A stretch of 64,000 nucleotides of DNA from positions 1,488,001-1,552,000 of the forward strand of contig NZ_OZ061315.1 of assembly GCF_964063325.1 (NCBI RefSeq). Reading direction: 5' to 3'. Within the stretch, counting starts at the first letter, position 1. Each line of letters opens with the position of its first letter. A program made the position numbers and the translations under genes. Below, one piece after another: positions 43,322 through 52,653 of the stretch. The notes below the pieces were generated by a model, which was given only the letters and a program-made list of their open reading frames with translations, was not told the DNA's origin and ran no database searches. Origin of the DNA: Hafnia alvei (GTDB lineage Bacteria > Pseudomonadota > Gammaproteobacteria > Enterobacterales > Enterobacteriaceae).

Positions 43322-44743
43322 TTAACCGACTAACTGCTTTGCATATTCATACAGTTCTTTAAGCTGGGCCAGTTTTTCTGGATTGTCTTCGTGGCGGTTA
43401 TACAGCTCTTCCAACTGATGAATGTAGGTTTGAACGCGTTCAGGCGTCAGTGCTGCCTGACGATGTAATTGCCAGCGACGCTGTTCATCATCGGTAAGCG
43501 TCGCTGGGAAGTTACGTGCGCGATAGCGGAACAGCAAAGGTTGAACGCGTTTATCGTTGAACGTCAGATCGAGAGCCGGAAGATTTTGTGGCAGGGTTTC
43601 TCTAATAATTTGCATTGCCGTTCTGTCTGCATCGCTAAAGAAACCATCATACAGCTGGGCGTCAACGTCTTCTGAGGCTTTGAAAGGCTCGGCCTCTGCA
43701 AATACCGCGACAACTTTGTCTCGCAGCTCAGGATGGTTGCGCAGAAGTAGTAAATTATCCATGCAATGTTGGCGATCAAGACCCAAGCGTTCGGCATTCT
43801 CAGGGCGCAACGTTTGGTCTGGTGCAAGTACCGGACATTTGTTGATATGCACGAGTTTTAAAGGAACAGGCGACGCGGTGCCAAGTTCGCTGCGACGAGT
43901 ATAGAGCCGTTCACGCAGGGCATCGGTATCCAGTTCCAGCAGCGGAGACATATCTCCAGCCAGATCGCACATGATCACCGCATTTTTATTGTCAGGATGC
44001 CATGCCAGCGGTGCGACTAAGCTCGTGTTGCCGCGCAGAGCGCCAAACATGCCGGAAATATGCACTAACGGCTTCATGTTGGCGATATCAATCAGCGCTG
44101 AAACTTTGTGCTTATTTCTCAGTTGGAACAAATAATCAAACAGCTTAGGCTGTGCTTGTTTCACTAACTTGGCCAGTGCGATGGTGGCATAAACGTCGGC
44201 CATAGCGTCATGGGCATTTTCATGTTCTATACCGTTGGCTTTCGATAAATGCTCCAATTTAAAACTTGGCAAACCTTCATCGTTTTCCGGCCAGTTAATC
44301 CCCTCAGGGCGCAGTGCGAAGCATGTGCGCAAAACATCGAGCAAATCCCAGCGTGAATTGCCGTTTTGCCAGCTGTACCCATAAGGATCATAAAAGTTAC
44401 GATAAAAGATATTCCGGCTGACTTCATCATCAAAACGAATGTTGTTGTAGCCCATAATGCAGGTGCCGGGCACGCTGAACATCTGGTTTATTTGCCGGGC
44501 AAACTCGGCCTCGCTAACGCCACGCTCTAACGCAACCTGAGGTGTGATGCCGGTGATCATGACGGCTTCTGGCTGAGGAAGATAATCGTCGGCAGGGCGA
44601 CAATAGATCACCAAAGGTTCTTCAATGATGTTGAAATCAGCGTCTGTCCGCACGCCAGCAAACTGGGCAGGGCGATCTAATGCCGGATGTTGACCAAAGG
44701 TTTCGTAGTCGTGGATGAGGAACGTGGGCGCGGCCTTGCTCAA
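43322..44743 (-). CDS. sbcB: Exodeoxyribonuclease I
   Basis: A 3'-5' single-strand DNA exonuclease used in recombination and mismatch repair. 473 aa against 475 in E. coli. The DEDDh motifs are visible: HDYETFG (Asp12, Glu14), FDDEVSRNIFYRN for the second Asp, and ENAHDAMADVYAT with the His/Asp of the last motif. The SH3-like and C-terminal helical regions follow. It is divergent from yeeA, as in E. coli. Confidence 0.97.
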   Translation of the reverse strand: MSKAAPTFLIHDYETFGQHPALDRPAQFAGVRTDADFNIIEEPLVIYCRPADDYLPQPEAVMITGITPQVALERGVSEAEFARQINQMFSVPGTCIMGYNNIRFDDEVSRNIFYRNFYDPYGYSWQNGNSRWDLLDVLRTCFALRPEGINWPENDEGLPSFKLEHLSKANGIEHENAHDAMADVYATIALAKLVKQAQPKLFDYLFQLRNKHKVSALIDIANMKPLVHISGMFGALRGNTSLVAPLAWHPDNKNAVIMCDLAGDMSPLLELDTDALRERLYTRRSELGTASPVPLKLVHINKCPVLAPDQTLRPENAERLGLDRQHCMDNLLLLRNHPELRDKVVAVFAEAEPFKASEDVDAQLYDGFFSDADRTAMQIIRETLPQNLPALDLTFNDKRVQPLLFRYRARNFPATLTDDEQRRWQLHRQAALTPERVQTYIHQLEELYNRHEDNPEKLAQLKELYEYAKQLVG

Positions 44744-44955
44744 AATAACATCTCTTATCAGAAAACAAAGTGGCGACTAGTGTAACCGCGAAATTGATGA
44801 AACCCAAAGGCTGGGACAAAACACGCGGGAAACATCGCATTAATTATTTATCTGGTTGTGCTAAACGGCGTTTGTTGTTTAATTATTTTTTCGATATTGG
44901 GTACACTTAGCAAAGATAGGTATTTTCATGCGCTGTTATCCTTAAGGTATCGCTT

Positions 44956-46014
44956 GTGCGTCTCAATAGAGCAATTTCTCCCCTCGAACATGTGATTTAT
45001 GGTCACTACAAAGCCATCCACGGAATACGTATGGCGATTGCGTTTGTCATCACCTTCTTGGCGATTCGTCTATTGCACGTACCTGAAGCCACGTGGCCGC
45101 TGATCACGATGGTGGTGGTGATGGGGCCAATTTCGTTTTGGGGAAACGTAATTACCCGCGCGCTGCAGCGTATCATGGGCACGGTTTTTGGTGCCGCATC
45201 AGGTTTAGTGGCGCTTTATATTGAAGTTTTTTCCATGCCGCTGATGCTGGTGTGGTGTGCGGTCGTCATGTTTGTGTGCGGCGTGCTGGCATTAGGCAAA
45301 CGGCCCTATATGGGGCTTTTAATCGGGATTACTCTAGCCGTGGTTTGCGGTGCAGGGCCTGGTGACATGAATACCGCATTGTGGCGAAGCGGGGATGTGA
45401 TTATTGGTTCGTTATTAGCACTGCTTTTTACGTCGATATTCACCCAAAAAGCATTTGTTCACTGGCGTTTAATGATGAGCAAAGAGCTCAAAAATATGAG
45501 CAGTTTTTACAGCGCTCATATGTCTCCGAACGTGTTAGAACGGCCTCATTTAACCAATAAGCACCAGCAGATCCTGAATGAACTCGTTAAAATACGCACG
45601 CTAATTTCACCGTGCGTGCGTGAAACTCGCATTGATAAAGATGTATTTAATGCTATTCAGGTGATGAGCCGCAATTTAGTTTCCACGCTTGAGCTGTTGA
45701 CCGATGCCTATTGGGCAACGCGTGAAAGCCATTTTATTATGCTGAATGCGACAAAACTGCGTGAATTCCAAAAGCTGTCGATCAATACGCTGAATGCACT
45801 TTCCAATGCGCTGCTCAGCGGAAGCATTGAAGGCAATTTAAGCGATCTGCCTGAAATGGTTGCAGTTTCTGGTGAGCTTAAAGCCTTAATGGAAAATGCT
45901 AAAGCGTGTGAAAATATTGAGGCCCCTATCTATGGTTATGTTTGGCTTAATATTGAACTGGCGAAACAGCTCGATGAGCTTAAAGACTTGATCGGTATGG
46001 TGTTAAGGAAATAA
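44956..46014 (+). CDS. yeeA: FUSC-family inner-membrane protein YeeA
   Basis: 352 aa, the E. coli length, with a GTG start after AAGG. The N-terminal 165 residues hold about six membrane segments with WPLITMVVVMGPISFWGNV and LALGKRPYMGLLIGITLA, then a cytoplasmic helical part ending in IYGYVWLN. It resembles aromatic-acid exporters of the AaeB/FUSC type. Its transport role in YeeA is inferred from family only. Adjacent to sbcB as in E. coli. Confidence 0.93.
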   Translation: MRLNRAISPLEHVIYGHYKAIHGIRMAIAFVITFLAIRLLHVPEATWPLITMVVVMGPISFWGNVITRALQRIMGTVFGAASGLVALYIEVFSMPLMLVWCAVVMFVCGVLALGKRPYMGLLIGITLAVVCGAGPGDMNTALWRSGDVIIGSLLALLFTSIFTQKAFVHWRLMMSKELKNMSSFYSAHMSPNVLERPHLTNKHQQILNELVKIRTLISPCVRETRIDKDVFNAIQVMSRNLVSTLELLTDAYWATRESHFIMLNATKLREFQKLSINTLNALSNALLSGSIEGNLSDLPEMVAVSGELKALMENAKACENIEAPIYGYVWLNIELAKQLDELKDLIGMVLRK

Positions 46015-46018
46015 TTGT

Positions 46019-46045
46019 GACGATCCCTCAGAACGGGGGATCGTC
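46019..46045 (+). terminator. Hairpin after yeeA
   Basis: Perfect 9-bp arms GACGATCCC/GGGATCGTC directly after the yeeA stop; no T tract, so termination is uncertain. Confidence 0.55.
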
Positions 46046-46063
46046 TGTAGTTTGGGTAGTAAC

Positions 46064-46103
46064 ATTTGATAGTAAGATTTGATAGCAAGATTCGATCGTG
46101 AAG
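46064..46103. repeat. Three short tandem units before yhfZ
   Basis: ATTTGATAGTAAG, ATTTGATAGCAAG and the more diverged ATTCGATCGTGAAG follow each other directly, 160 bases upstream of yhfZ. They may be a multimeric regulator site or a slippage product. Confidence 0.5.
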
Positions 46104-46260
46104 TGGGTGTCAGATTTTACGGTTCCCGCCATCCCGCTAACGCCTTTCCTCTACAATATTTTTTCATTTTGTGACTCTATTCGCTTTTTAGCTTATTGGT
46201 GCTTGCCAGTAATTTTCAATTTAATGAATATATAAACATTCAAGAAAATGAAGATTAATT

Positions 46261-47163
46261 ATGAGCCGTAGTTTTATCAAGAAAGAGGGCGTCGCGCAGA
46301 GCAGTTTAGCGCGTTACTTATTGGGTGAAAAATCCGGTAACCGTTTGAAAACCATCGATGAGCTCGCTAGCGAGTGTGGCTTTTCCGTGGGGTTGATACA
46401 GGCGGCGTTAAAGACTCTTGAGAAAGCCGGTGCGGTAGCGGTGGAGCGTCGTGGGCGCAATGGCAGCTATCTCGTCAGCATGGATAACAAAGCCTTATTG
46501 GCTTTTGCTGATATTGGTAACGTCGTCTGTGCGATGCCACTACCTTACACGCGGCTCTATGAAGGCTTAGCCAGTGGGCTAAAAGCGCAGTTCGATGGAA
46601 TTCCGTTTTATTACGCCCACATGCGCGGTTCTGACGTCCGCGTCGAGTGTTTACTGAACGGAGTTTATGATTTAGCGGTTGTCTCCCGATTAGCCGCGCA
46701 AAGCTATCTTGAAAAAGACGATGTGCGGATGGTGTTGGAGCTTGGCCCACATACGTATGTGGGTGAGCACAAATTGATTTGCCGAGCGGGTAACCCACCG
46801 ATTCAGCGTGTGGGTCTGGACCCTCGCTCAGCCGATCAGCGCATCATGACGGATGCTTACTTTGTGGGTCAGCCGGTTGAAATACTTGATGTGCCTTACC
46901 ACGAATGTCTGACGCGTATCGCTAAAGGTGATATTGACGCGGTGATCTGGAACGTCACCAACGATGCGGATTTAGCGGCATATGGCCTAGTAGCCAAACC
47001 GTTGGCAGGCGATCCTCGTTTCACCGAGGCTTCAGAGGCCGTGGTGTTAACGCGGGCAGATGATATTCCTATTCAACAACTGCTGCGTACCGTGGTGGAT
47101 AAAAAAGAGCTGCTTGCCCATCAACAGCGTGTGCTGGCAGGTGTTCAGGAACCGAGTTATTGA
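46261..47163 (+). CDS. yhfZ: YhfZ, GntR-like winged-helix regulator of the yhf operon
   Basis: 300 aa. Residues about 25-75 form a winged helix (TIDELASECGFSVGLIQAALKTLEKAGAVAVERRG), and residues 85-290 look like a solute-binding-protein-like effector domain (ICRAGNPPIQRVGLDPRSADQRI, GDIDAVIWNVTND). It matches E. coli YhfZ and is the first gene of the eight-gene operon, which it probably autoregulates in response to a pathway compound. Its stop overlaps a downstream ATG (TGATG). Confidence 0.92.
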   Translation: MSRSFIKKEGVAQSSLARYLLGEKSGNRLKTIDELASECGFSVGLIQAALKTLEKAGAVAVERRGRNGSYLVSMDNKALLAFADIGNVVCAMPLPYTRLYEGLASGLKAQFDGIPFYYAHMRGSDVRVECLLNGVYDLAVVSRLAAQSYLEKDDVRMVLELGPHTYVGEHKLICRAGNPPIQRVGLDPRSADQRIMTDAYFVGQPVEILDVPYHECLTRIAKGDIDAVIWNVTNDADLAAYGLVAKPLAGDPRFTEASEAVVLTRADDIPIQQLLRTVVDKKELLAHQQRVLAGVQEPSY

Positions 47164-47540
47164 TGCTATCTCAAGAGGGCAGTATGGAAGAGCGGCTAAA
47201 TCTGCTGTGTCAGGCAGGAATCATTGATAAGGATATTTGTGACGGTCTGCTGAGCGTCGTCGTGCAGCTTGAAACCGAGTGGTCAATACCCGTTCGCAAT
47301 GAACAGGGCGCAATGGCGATCACGCATATGGCGAACGCGCTGATGCGTAGTCGTCGTGGTGAAGAGATCGGTCCTTTGGACCCCGACCTAATGGACGAAA
47401 TGGTGAGCTCGGAAACCTGGCCGCAGCTACAGCCAATTCATAAAGCGATGCTGGCTCCATTCGATGTCCAGCTCCATCCGAATGAAGAGGGATATCTGTT
47501 GGCCAATTTGTTCAGTCTATGGATGGTGAGCAGGGGCTAG
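47163..47540 (+). CDS. yhfY: YhfY, PRD-domain protein
   Basis: About 118-125 aa consisting of one PRD module, the PTS-regulation domain found in BglG/LicT antiterminators and related activators. Here it comes without RNA- or DNA-binding or EII domains. The conserved His-containing helix THMANALMRSRRGE is visible. The ATG at 47163 overlaps the yhfZ stop (coupled translation); an internal ATG at 47184 has a better ribosome site (AGAGGG) and may be the true start. A PRD suggests phosphorylation-dependent control of the pathway. The gene is followed by the only sizeable gap with alternative RNA stems in the operon. Confidence 0.88.
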   Translation: MLSQEGSMEERLNLLCQAGIIDKDICDGLLSVVVQLETEWSIPVRNEQGAMAITHMANALMRSRRGEEIGPLDPDLMDEMVSSETWPQLQPIHKAMLAPFDVQLHPNEEGYLLANLFSLWMVSRG

Positions 47541-47568
47541 CAGGCGTAGCTAACGTGAAGTGTCTATA

Positions 47569-47613
47569 ACTTAAATATTCAAAAAAATGATGATTTAAGT
47601 TTTTTTATCATCA
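47569..47613 (+). promoter_or_regulatory. Terminator/antiterminator-like stems between yhfY and yhfX
   Basis: Stem 1 pairs ACTTAAAT (47569-47576) with ATTTAAGT (47593-47600) and is followed by a run of T, like a weak intrinsic terminator. Stem 2 pairs TGATGAT (47588-47594) with ATCATCA (47607-47613) and shares bases with stem 1, so both cannot form fully at once. Confidence 0.5.
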
Positions 47614-47636
47614 GCATGGAATTGAGAGGCAAGGGC

Positions 47637-48812
47637 ATGTTTATTGGAGCACTCAAGGCACAAAACCCGGCACTGATTCAGGCCGCTCGTGAGCTATGGC
47701 AGCAAGGCGTTATTTTGCCAGATACCTGGGTTGTCGATGTCGATCAGGTCATGGAGAACGGCCGTCTATTGCTTGAAGCGGCATCTAGGCACGGCATGAC
47801 TCTCTATCTGATGACCAAACAGCTTGGACGCAATCCGTGGCTGGCGAAAAAACTGATCGAGCTCGGCTTTCATGGCACCGTGGCCGTGGATTTTAAAGAA
47901 GCTCGTATGTTGCGCCATGCCGAGGCGCAGGTTTCCCATGTCGGTCATTTGGTTCAGTTGCCTAAGTGCCAAGTGTTTGAAAGCGTGAATTTAAATACAG
48001 AGATGATCACTGTATTTTCGCTTGAGAAGGCTCGTGAAATATCTGCTGCCGCGCTTCAAATTGGGCGTGTCCAGCCCATTATGCTCAAAGTTTTTGCCGA
48101 CGACGATAAGTTATACCCCGGGCAAGAGGCTGGCTTTCCTCTTTCTGCACTTGATGACGTTGTTGAGGCGATTGGGTCGCTTTCAGGGGTAAAACTCACC
48201 GGTCTAACACATTTTCCTTGCCTGCTGTGGGATGAAGAACAGCAGCAGACATTGCCAACGCCCAATTTGCATACGTTGTTGCATGCTCGCGATCGACTGC
48301 GCAAGCACGGCATTGATATTACTCAAATCAATGCGCCATCGGCTTCAAGCTGCAGCACTTTACCCTTGCTCGCCGGTTTCGGTGTCACCCATGCAGAGCC
48401 GGGACACGCGCTAACCGGCACTATTCCTGCAAACCAACATGGCACTGAGCCTGAGCGCATCGCGATGCTCTATCTCACTGAGGTTTCTCATCAATTTCAG
48501 GGCAACAGTTACTGCTTTGGCGGTGGTTACTACCGCCGTGGTCATGCTCAACATGCGCTGGTTTACCCGCCACTAAGCGATCACGCGCTGCCAGCAAAAC
48601 TTTTGCCTATCGATGACAGCAGCATTGATTACCACATTCCGCTGGCAGGTGAGTTTCCGGTTGGTAGTCCGGTAGTGATGTGTTTTCGCACGCAGATATT
48701 TGTTACGCGCAGCGACGTTGCGTTGGTATCGGGCATTTCTCGCGGTATGCCAGTGCTCGAAGCGCTGTATGACAGCCTCGGCAACCCGGTCCCTGGAGGC
48801 CCACATGAATAA
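47637..48812 (+). CDS. yhfX: YhfX, PLP-dependent alanine-racemase-fold enzyme
   Basis: 391 aa with an N-terminal TIM-barrel of PLP fold type III. The Lys of LYLMTKQ (Lys61) is placed to bind PLP, VVDVDQVMENG begins the barrel, and SASSCSTLPLLAGFGVTHAEPGHALTGTIP and FGGGYYRRGHAQHAL are YhfX signatures. It probably racemises or otherwise acts on an amino acid. Start at ATG 47637, which matches the E. coli N-terminus (MF-EALK-QNPAL). The end overlaps yhfW by eight bases. Confidence 0.93.
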   Translation: MFIGALKAQNPALIQAARELWQQGVILPDTWVVDVDQVMENGRLLLEAASRHGMTLYLMTKQLGRNPWLAKKLIELGFHGTVAVDFKEARMLRHAEAQVSHVGHLVQLPKCQVFESVNLNTEMITVFSLEKAREISAAALQIGRVQPIMLKVFADDDKLYPGQEAGFPLSALDDVVEAIGSLSGVKLTGLTHFPCLLWDEEQQQTLPTPNLHTLLHARDRLRKHGIDITQINAPSASSCSTLPLLAGFGVTHAEPGHALTGTIPANQHGTEPERIAMLYLTEVSHQFQGNSYCFGGGYYRRGHAQHALVYPPLSDHALPAKLLPIDDSSIDYHIPLAGEFPVGSPVVMCFRTQIFVTRSDVALVSGISRGMPVLEALYDSLGNPVPGGPHE

Positions 48813-50040
48813 GTTTGTGGTTGTGGTAATAGACAGTTTTGGCGTGGGCGCGATGGACGACGTGTCGCAGGTCAGGCCACAGGATATCGGAGCTAACACC
48901 TGCGGGCATATTTTGCAGCATTTTCCGCAGCTTCAGTTACCTACGCTGGAAAAACTGGGTTTGATTAACGCACTTGGCTATCAAGTGGGCGCGATGAAGC
49001 CGTCAACGGAAGCCGTTTACGGCACGGCGGCTTTGCAGCATGAGGGGGGCGACACTTTCATGGGGCATCAGGAAATTCTCGGTACGCACCCTAAGGCCCC
49101 GTTACGCATGCCTTTCTCGGCGGTTATCGATGATGTCGAGCAGGCGCTAATCGCCGATGGTTGGCAGGTCGAACGTATCGGCGATGGTTTGCAATATCTG
49201 TGGGTGAATCAAGCGGCGGCCATTGGCGACAATCTCGAAGCCGATCTCGGGCAGGTATTCAACATAAGTGCCAATCTTTCAGCTATCTCGTTCGACGCGG
49301 TGTGTTCTATTGGCAAAATCGTACGCCGCTGCGTGCAAGTGGGGCGCGTGATTGCCTTTGGCGGTTTGCTGGAAAGTAGTCAGCAAATTTTGGATGCCGC
49401 CGAAGAAAAACAGGGCCAGTTTATCGGCATTAATGCTCCACGCTCAGGTGCTTATCACCGTGGTTTTCAAGTCGCGCATATGGGATTTGGCGTGGACGCT
49501 AGCGTTCAGGTGCCGAAAAAACTGCATGATGCAGGCATTAAGACCGTGCTGGTGGGCAAAGTGGCCGATATTGTCCTCAACCCGCACGGTGTGAGCTATC
49601 AGAACTTGGTGGATAGCCAGCAAATAATGGATATCACTTTGGCGGAAGTGAGCAAGCCGGGGAGTGCGTTTATCTGTACTAACATTCAGGAAACGGACCT
49701 TGCTGGACATGCTCAGGACGTTGAGCGCTATGCCGAGCAGTTACAACTGGTAGATAAAAATCTTGAACGCCTGATGCAAGTCATGGATCAAGGAGACTGT
49801 CTGGTCGTGATGGCGGATCACGGCAACGACCCGACGATTGGCCACAGCAAACATACGCGTGAAAACGTTCCGTTGCTGGTCTGGCAGCCGGGCATTGTCC
49901 CGGCGCAGCTGGGGGCCAGAGAAACCCTCTCTGATGTTGGGGCGACCGCGTGCGACTACTTCAATGCAGCTGCGCCACAGAACGGCACTTCATTCCTTTC
50001 GTTGCTACATACCAATGATAATCGAGGCAACCATGACTGA
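48805..50040 (+). CDS. yhfW: YhfW, phosphopentomutase-like metalloenzyme
   Basis: 411 aa of the alkaline-phosphatase superfamily, nearest to phosphopentomutase (DeoB). Metal sites are seen in VVIDSFGVGAMDD near the start and MADHGNDPTIGHSKHTRE near the end; GGDTFMGHQEI carries the Thr that is phosphorylated in DeoB. So a phosphosugar or phospho-compound mutase is plausible. Starts with GGAGG upstream inside yhfX, and its last eight bases overlap php. The true substrate is not known to me. Confidence 0.93.
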   Translation: MNKFVVVVIDSFGVGAMDDVSQVRPQDIGANTCGHILQHFPQLQLPTLEKLGLINALGYQVGAMKPSTEAVYGTAALQHEGGDTFMGHQEILGTHPKAPLRMPFSAVIDDVEQALIADGWQVERIGDGLQYLWVNQAAAIGDNLEADLGQVFNISANLSAISFDAVCSIGKIVRRCVQVGRVIAFGGLLESSQQILDAAEEKQGQFIGINAPRSGAYHRGFQVAHMGFGVDASVQVPKKLHDAGIKTVLVGKVADIVLNPHGVSYQNLVDSQQIMDITLAEVSKPGSAFICTNIQETDLAGHAQDVERYAEQLQLVDKNLERLMQVMDQGDCLVVMADHGNDPTIGHSKHTRENVPLLVWQPGIVPAQLGARETLSDVGATACDYFNAAAPQNGTSFLSLLHTNDNRGNHD

Positions 50041-50923
50041 GCAAAAACGCATCGATGCATCGGGCTACACCTATGCCCACGAGCATCTGCATATCGACCT
50101 ATCGGCGTTTAAAAACAACATTGATTGCCGCTTGGATCAGTACGATCTGATTTGTGCGGAGATGAAATCGCTCTATGGGCAGGGTGTACGCAATATCATC
50201 GAAATGACTAATCGATACATGGGGCGTAATCCGCAATTTATGCTGGATATCATGCGAGATACGGGGATGAACGTCATGGCCTGTACCGGTTATTACCAGC
50301 ATGATTTTTTCCCCGCTCATGTTGCTATCACCAGCGCAGAAAAGCTGGCGAAAGAGATGATCGACGAAATCGAAATCGGTATTGACGGCACTGAATTGAA
50401 AGCGGGAATTATCGCGGAAATCGGTTCCAGCGTTGACGTGATAACCGACGTTGAAGCTAAAGTTTTTGCCGCTGCCGCGATAGCCCATCGTGAAACGGGG
50501 CGCCCGATCTCTACCCATACCTCGTTTAGCACTATGGGCCTTGAGCAACTAACGCTGCTAAAAAACCATGGCGTAGACCTTTCGCGCGTTGTCGTCGGCC
50601 ATTGTGATCTGAAAGACAATCTCGACAACATTCTACGCATGATCGAACAGGGTGCTTATGTCCAGTTCGATACCATCGGAAAAAACAGCTATTACCCAGA
50701 CGAGAAGCGCGTGGCAATGCTGCAAGAAATTGCCAAACGCGGACTGCTCGACCACGTGATGCTTTCCATGGACATCACTCGCCGTTCCCACCTGAAAGCG
50801 AACGGTGGTCTTGGTTTTGACTATTTGCTGACAACGTTTGTGCCTTTGTTGCAGGAGGCTGGCTTCACTCAGGCCGACGTTGATTTGATGTTACGTGACA
50901 ACCCCTCTGTCTTCTTTAAATAA
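50033..50923 (+). CDS. php: Phosphotriesterase homology protein Php (YhfV)
   Basis: 296 aa amidohydrolase-superfamily TIM barrel. Metal ligands: AHEHLHID (His16, His18), a Glu in IIAEIGSS in place of the carboxylated Lys of true phosphotriesterases, STHTSFS, VGHCDLKDN and SMDITRRS. E. coli Php, very similar, has no demonstrated phosphotriesterase activity, so a lactone or phosphorylated-lactone type substrate is possible by family analogy. It overlaps yhfW by eight bases. Confidence 0.95.
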   Translation: MTEQKRIDASGYTYAHEHLHIDLSAFKNNIDCRLDQYDLICAEMKSLYGQGVRNIIEMTNRYMGRNPQFMLDIMRDTGMNVMACTGYYQHDFFPAHVAITSAEKLAKEMIDEIEIGIDGTELKAGIIAEIGSSVDVITDVEAKVFAAAAIAHRETGRPISTHTSFSTMGLEQLTLLKNHGVDLSRVVVGHCDLKDNLDNILRMIEQGAYVQFDTIGKNSYYPDEKRVAMLQEIAKRGLLDHVMLSMDITRRSHLKANGGLGFDYLLTTFVPLLQEAGFTQADVDLMLRDNPSVFFK

Positions 50924-50932
50924 GGATTTCCC

Positions 50933-51286
50933 ATGAAAAAGATCGGTGTTGCTGGCTTACAGCGTGAACTCATGAAAAAAACTATCGAAACCGCCGCACC
51001 AGGCTGCTTTGAAGTATTTATCTATAACGACATGGAAGCTGCGATGAAGGTGAAATCCGGCCAGCTTGATTACTACATTGGCGCTTGTAATACCGGTGCC
51101 GGAGCGGCGTTGTCCATTGCCATTGCGGTGATTGGTTATAACAAAAGCTGCACAATTGCTAAACCGGGCATTAAGGCGAAGGAAGAGCAGGTCGCCAAAA
51201 TGGTTGCGGACGGCAAAATCGCCTTTGGCCTGTCGGTTGAACATATCGAACATGCCATCCCGATGTTGATTGCTCATTTAAAATAA
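50933..51286 (+). CDS. yhfU: YhfU (DUF2620)
   Basis: A 117-aa protein matching E. coli YhfU. It begins KKIGVAGLQRELMKKTIE, has a Gly/Ala-rich core (YYIGACNTGAGAALSIAIAVIG) and ends VEHIEHAIPMLIAHLK. No signal peptide; the central hydrophobic part is short and probably buried in a small alpha/beta fold rather than membrane. It lies nine bases after php and ten before the yhfT transporter, so it may be a cytoplasmic partner of YhfT. Function unknown. Confidence 0.93.
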   Translation: MKKIGVAGLQRELMKKTIETAAPGCFEVFIYNDMEAAMKVKSGQLDYYIGACNTGAGAALSIAIAVIGYNKSCTIAKPGIKAKEEQVAKMVADGKIAFGLSVEHIEHAIPMLIAHLK

Positions 51287-51296
51287 AGGCAGCGCT

Positions 51297-52598
51297 ATGG
51301 ATTTTTATATTCAAATAGTCGTGGTCGCCTGTCTGACAGGGATGACGGCGCTGCTGGCGCACAAGTCAGCAGCCGTCTTCCACGACGGGATTCGACCGAT
51401 TTTGCCTCAGCTGATTGAGGGGAATATGAACCGTCGTGAGGCGGGGAGCATTGCCTTTGGTCTCAGCATTGGCTTTGTCGCATCGGTGGGTATTTCGTTC
51501 ACCTTGAAAACCGGTTTGCTCAACAGCTGGCTGCTGTTTTTACCGACGGATATTCTCGGCGTGTTGGCTTTTAATGGTGTTATGGCATTTGGGCTAGGGG
51601 CGATATGGGGCATTTTGATTCTCACCTGCCTGCTGCCGGTAAACCATCTGCTGACGGCGCTGCCAGTGGATGTACTGGGCTCGCTGGGCGAACTAAGCTC
51701 TCCGGTGGTTTCTGCTTTTGCCCTGTTCCCTCTGGTGGCTATTTTTTATCAGTTTGGCTGGAAGAGTAGCCTGCTCGCTGCGGTTGTGGTGCTGATGACG
51801 CGGGTTATCATCGTGCGTTACTTCCCGCATCTGAACCCAGAATCTATCGAAATTTTTGTCGGTATGATAATGCTGCTGGGCATCGCGATTACTCTGGATC
51901 ACCGTACTCGCGGGGAGCGTTCGGATGACGATGGGCAGTCGGTTTTTGAGGAGCGCACTTCGCGTATTATCAAAAACCTACCCTATATTGCGATTGTCGG
52001 TGGGCTGATTGCCGCCGTTGCCAGCATGAAGATTTTTGCCGGTTCAGAGGTGTCGATCTTTACGCTTGAGAAGGCGTATCACGCGGGTCTAGATCCTGCG
52101 CAGTCACAGACGCTGATTAATCAGGCGGCGTTGGCGGAGTTTATGCGCGGGCTGGGCTTTGTGCCGATGATTGCCACCACGGCATTGGCGACCGGCGTGT
52201 ATGCGGTAGCCGGTTTCACCTTCGTGTTTGCCGTTGGGTACCTGATCTCTAACCCATTAATTGCCTTTGTAGCGGGGGCGCTGGTGATTTCCGCTGAAGT
52301 GCTGTTGCTGCGGTCTATTGGTAAGTGGTTGGGGCGTTACCCTTCGGTGCGTAATGCTTCGGATAACATCCGTAATGCAATGAATATGTTGATGGAAATG
52401 GCGTTGCTGGTTGGCTCGATCTTCGCCGCGATCAAAATGGCGGGCTACACCGGTTTTACCATCGCGGCTGCGCTTTATTTCCTCAACGAGTCGTTGGGTC
52501 GTCCGGTGCAAAAAATGGCTTCCCCCGTCGTGGCGGTGCTGATAACCGGTATTGTGTTAAACATTCTCTTCTATTGCGGCCTGTTCGTTCCGGTCTGA
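51297..52598 (+). CDS. yhfT: YhfT membrane transporter
   Basis: 433 aa with about 11-12 hydrophobic segments, for example FIQIVVVACLTGMTALLAH-like N-terminus, FALFPLVAIFYQFGWKSSLL and MIMLLGIAITL. A charged central loop (DHRTRGERSDDDGQSVFEER) is cytoplasmic by the positive-inside pattern. It forms its own family and is presumed to import the operon substrate. It lies between yhfU and yhfS. Confidence 0.92.
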   Translation: MDFYIQIVVVACLTGMTALLAHKSAAVFHDGIRPILPQLIEGNMNRREAGSIAFGLSIGFVASVGISFTLKTGLLNSWLLFLPTDILGVLAFNGVMAFGLGAIWGILILTCLLPVNHLLTALPVDVLGSLGELSSPVVSAFALFPLVAIFYQFGWKSSLLAAVVVLMTRVIIVRYFPHLNPESIEIFVGMIMLLGIAITLDHRTRGERSDDDGQSVFEERTSRIIKNLPYIAIVGGLIAAVASMKIFAGSEVSIFTLEKAYHAGLDPAQSQTLINQAALAEFMRGLGFVPMIATTALATGVYAVAGFTFVFAVGYLISNPLIAFVAGALVISAEVLLLRSIGKWLGRYPSVRNASDNIRNAMNMLMEMALLVGSIFAAIKMAGYTGFTIAAALYFLNESLGRPVQKMASPVVAVLITGIVLNILFYCGLFVPV

Positions 52599-52610
52599 TC
52601 CCTTGCTCTT

Positions 52611-52635
52611 GCCTGCCGCGACGTTTGCGGCAGGC
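52611..52635 (+). other. Stem-loop between yhfT and yhfS
   Basis: Perfect 9-bp arms GCCTGCCGC/GCGGCAGGC with a 7-base loop and no T tract. It may separate mRNA stability of the last gene. Confidence 0.6.
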
Positions 52636-52653
52636 TTTGATGGAGAACACAGT

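Noticed and set aside
46064..46103. Tandem units as a CRISPR-like array
   Set aside because: Units are 13 bp with no spacers and no cas genes in the window.
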